Assembly (NCBI GenBank): GCA_001829505.1
Contig: MIBK01000244.1
Coordinates: 16,833-24,396 of the forward strand
Direction of reading: 5' to 3'
Length of the DNA stretch: 7,564 nucleotides
From: Spirochaetes bacterium RBG_16_67_19
GTDB taxonomy: Bacteria > Spirochaetota > Spirochaetia > SZUA-6 > DRHE01
Under the pieces are notes generated by a model. It was not told where the DNA came from. It saw nothing but the letters and a program-made list of their open reading frames with translations, and searched no databases. Of this stretch, positions 6,265-7,564 are shown one piece after another. Positions within the stretch are counted from its first letter, which is position 1; each line of letters begins with the position of its first letter. The translations under genes were made by a program, and so were the position numbers.

Positions 6265-7167
6265 TCAGGCCGCCTGGCGGGGGCGGATTCTCTGCACGGT
6301 CGTGGAAACGGTGTAGATCAGGATGCCCGCCCAGATCAGGCCGAAGCTCACCAGGTGCGTGCGGGTGAAGCTCTCCCGGTACAACAGCACCCCGAGGGCC
6401 AGGTGTATCGTCGGGGTCAGGTATTGCAGGAAGCCGACCATGGACAGCGGGATGCGGCGAGCCCCGTTGGCGAACCAGACCAGCGGCAGCGCCGTCACCG
6501 GACCGGCCAGGATCAGCAGGACATTGGTCAGCGGCCCCGGGCCGCCGAAGGCGCCGCGGCCCAGGGCCGCTTCCCTGCCCAGAAACAGCAGGGTCAGGGG
6601 CAGCAGGTACAGGGTTTCCAGAAAGGTGCCGGTCACCGAGTCCACCGCCACGATCTTGCGGAACAGCCCGTAGAATCCGAAGCTGAAGGCCAGCGCCAGG
6701 GAAATCCAGGGCAGGGCTCCCAGCTGGATGGCCATGAAAGCCACCCCCCCCAGGGCGAAGGCCACCGACACCCCTTGCCAGAGGGTCAGGCGCTCCCGCA
6801 GCAGCAGAACGCCGAGGGCCACGCTGATCAGCGGGTTGATGAAATAGCCCATGCTGCTTTCTACCAGGTGTCCCTTGACCACCGCCCAGATGAACACGGT
6901 CCAGTTGATGCTCACCAGCACCGCGGTGAGGACCAGGAGCAGCGCGGTTTTGCGGTTGGCCAGGGCATCCCCGACCTGGCCCCAGCCGCGGCGCAGGGTG
7001 ATCAGCGCGGCCAGCAGCACGCAGGTCCAGAGGATGCGGTGGGCCGGGATTTGCAGGGCGGGCACGTGGTCGATCAGCTTCCAATACGGCGGGACCACGC
7101 CCCACAGGAGGAAGGCTCCCGCGGTGTACAGGATGCCCGAAGCGAGTGGGTTTGTTTTCTCCTGCAT
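6265..7167 (-). CDS. rarD: RarD-type EamA-family permease
   Basis: A 300-residue integral membrane protein with about ten hydrophobic segments and two repeated EamA halves. It follows E. coli RarD along its length: FLLWGVVPPYWKLI (19-32), PAHRILW (41-47), INWTVFIWAV (87-96), ESSMGYFINPLISVALG (103-119), LAFSFGFYGLFRKIVAV (159-175) and GFLQYLTPT (245-253). RarD proteins are drug/metabolite transporter family members; E. coli RarD is linked to chloramphenicol sensitivity, and the natural substrate is not settled. The start is ATG at 7167. The frame is open further upstream, but that part overlaps the divergent Fe-S gene and the promoter region and shows no transporter-like sequence. There is no Shine-Dalgarno before 7167, and a strong promoter sits so close that the message is probably leaderless. 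The His-rich gene follows after 43 bp. Confidence 0.93.
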   Translation of the reverse strand: MQEKTNPLASGILYTAGAFLLWGVVPPYWKLIDHVPALQIPAHRILWTCVLLAALITLRRGWGQVGDALANRKTALLLVLTAVLVSINWTVFIWAVVKGHLVESSMGYFINPLISVALGVLLLRERLTLWQGVSVAFALGGVAFMAIQLGALPWISLALAFSFGFYGLFRKIVAVDSVTGTFLETLYLLPLTLLFLGREAALGRGAFGGPGPLTNVLLILAGPVTALPLVWFANGARRIPLSMVGFLQYLTPTIHLALGVLLYRESFTRTHLVSFGLIWAGILIYTVSTTVQRIRPRQAA

Positions 7168-7176
7168 GGATGCTGC

Positions 7177-7205
7177 AATATAGGGAGTTTTTCCGGTAGT
7201 GGCAA
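7177..7205 (-). promoter_or_regulatory. Strong sigma-70-type promoter for rarD
   Basis: On the minus strand, -35 TTGCCA (7200-7205; 5 of 6), exactly 17 bp of spacer, and -10 TATATT (7177-7182; 5 of 6). Only 9 nt separate the -10 from the rarD ATG, so the transcript would begin within about four bases of the start codon. Confidence 0.65.
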
Positions 7206-7211
7206 CCGGAA
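7191..7211 (+). repeat. Inverted repeat over the rarD -35 region
   Basis: TTCCGGT (7191-7197) and ACCGGAA (7205-7211) form a perfect 7-bp inverted repeat around a 7-bp centre. It lies between divergent genes and spans the rarD -35 box, a typical place for a repressor operator. No regulator is visible in the window. Confidence 0.5.
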
Positions 7212-7252
7212 GCGGAAAGGTGTATTGTATAGGAAGTCGGATATATAGTGAC

Positions 7253-7471
7253 GTGAACAAGAACGCCGAAGTCGACTTCGTCCGCTGCGACCCGCACTTG
7301 TGCGACGGGGGCTCCGGGCTCTGCCCCGCGGCAGCGGCGTGTCCAAGGAAGTTGCTGGAGCAGGAAGAGCCCTTCGGCGTGCCGCTGCTGCTCTCTGCGC
7401 GTCTATGCACGGGCTGCGGCGCCTGCGCGGGGGCCTGCCCTTCGTGCGCCATCTCGGTCCGCAACGGCTGA
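7253..7471 (+). CDS. Small two-cluster 4Fe-4S ferredoxin-like protein
   Basis: A 72-residue soluble protein with nine cysteines. The C-terminal motif C52-x2-C55-x2-C58-x3-C62-P is the classic 4Fe-4S ferredoxin pattern, followed by an extra C65. The N-terminal set C12-x4-C17-x6-C24-x5-C30-P is unusual and recalls the N-terminal Fe-S part of ABCE1/RLI proteins (VDF..C.P..C....CP). It probably transfers electrons in the cytoplasm; the partner is unknown. The start is uncertain: GTG at 7253 begins just before the conserved VDF segment, and GTG at 7220 is in frame upstream. Neither has a good Shine-Dalgarno (AGGAAG at 7231-7236 is 16 nt from the GTG). Divergent from rarD. No terminator is seen after the stop. 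Confidence 0.82.
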   Translation: MNKNAEVDFVRCDPHLCDGGSGLCPAAAACPRKLLEQEEPFGVPLLLSARLCTGCGACAGACPSCAISVRNG

Positions 7472-7490
7472 GAGCGCGAATCCCGGTGCC

Positions 7491-7519
7491 TTGACAATCG
7501 ACAGTATTATTGATAAGGT
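7491..7519 (+). promoter_or_regulatory. Sigma-70-type promoter with extended -10, reading out of the window
   Basis: Perfect -35 TTGACA (7491-7496), 17-bp spacer, and -10 TAAGGT (7514-7519; 3 of 6) preceded by an extended -10 TG (7511-7512). Transcription would start near 7526, directly before the inverted repeat at 7527-7559. The driven gene lies beyond the right edge. Confidence 0.55.
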
Positions 7520-7526
7520 CTGAATA

Positions 7527-7559
7527 GATACACTTACGAAAGATATTCGTAAGTGTATC
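7527..7559 (+). repeat. Perfect 14-bp inverted repeat, probable operator
   Basis: GATACACTTACGAA (7527-7540), a 5-bp centre AGATA, then TTCGTAAGTGTATC (7546-7559), complementary at all 14 positions. It begins at the predicted transcription start of the promoter at 7491-7519, so a bound dimeric repressor would block transcription. The form is like operators of TetR-family regulators, which is inference. It is AT-rich and has no following T run, so a terminator is less likely. Confidence 0.7.
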
Positions 7560-7564
7560 GTAAC

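Noticed and set aside
6202..7248. Plus-strand open frame of 348 codons opposite rarD
   Set aside because: Gln/Gly/Pro-rich shadow; the minus strand encodes clear RarD membrane segments.
7168..7497. Extended rarD start up to 7497
   Set aside because: The extension has no membrane character, crosses the rarD promoter and is antisense to the Cys-rich Fe-S gene.
7527..7559. Inverted repeat as a transcription terminator for the Fe-S gene
   Set aside because: The stem is AT-rich, lacks a trailing T run and lies directly behind a promoter with a perfect -35, so an operator is the better reading.

Overview
The window is high-GC bacterial DNA with tightly packed genes on both strands. The likely host is a selenocysteine-using bacterium: the selD gene has an in-frame TGA exactly where SelD proteins carry Cys or Sec. 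The neighbours (a corrinoid-type methyltransferase of the URO-D superfamily, a small Fe-S protein, a NOX5-like oxidase) do not fix a phylum from sequence alone. I cannot name the organism.

Layout, left to right. At 1-1496 (minus strand) there are two tandem SGNH/GDSL hydrolase genes. The first in transcription order (738-1496) is intact, secreted, and has a clear promoter and ribosome binding site. The second (about 121-710) is a decayed paralogue with a frameshift, an internal deletion and no signal peptide. At 1619-3702 (plus strand) a two-gene operon holds selD (selenide, water dikinase with a Sec codon at residue 17 and a candidate bSECIS hairpin) and, overlapping by ATGA, a URO-D/MtaA-type methyltransferase. 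At 3683-7167 (minus strand) lie rarD (EamA-family permease), a small His-rich exported protein of unknown function, and an EF-hand NADPH oxidase resembling eukaryotic NOX5. The oxidase and methyltransferase genes converge and overlap by 20 bp. At 7253-7471 (plus strand), divergent from rarD, is a 72-residue Cys-rich Fe-S protein. The right end (7491-7559) holds a promoter with a perfect 14-bp inverted repeat just behind it, probably the control region of a gene beyond the window.

The two most notable items are the selenoprotein SelD, which routine gene calling would truncate at its N-terminus, and the bacterial Ca2+-type NOX paired with an exported His-rich protein. Several genes (rarD, the His-rich protein, possibly selD) have a -10-like hexamer 7-9 nt before the start codon and no clear Shine-Dalgarno, which suggests leaderless transcripts. 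Others (the intact hydrolase and the NOX gene) have strong Shine-Dalgarno sites, so both initiation modes seem to be used.
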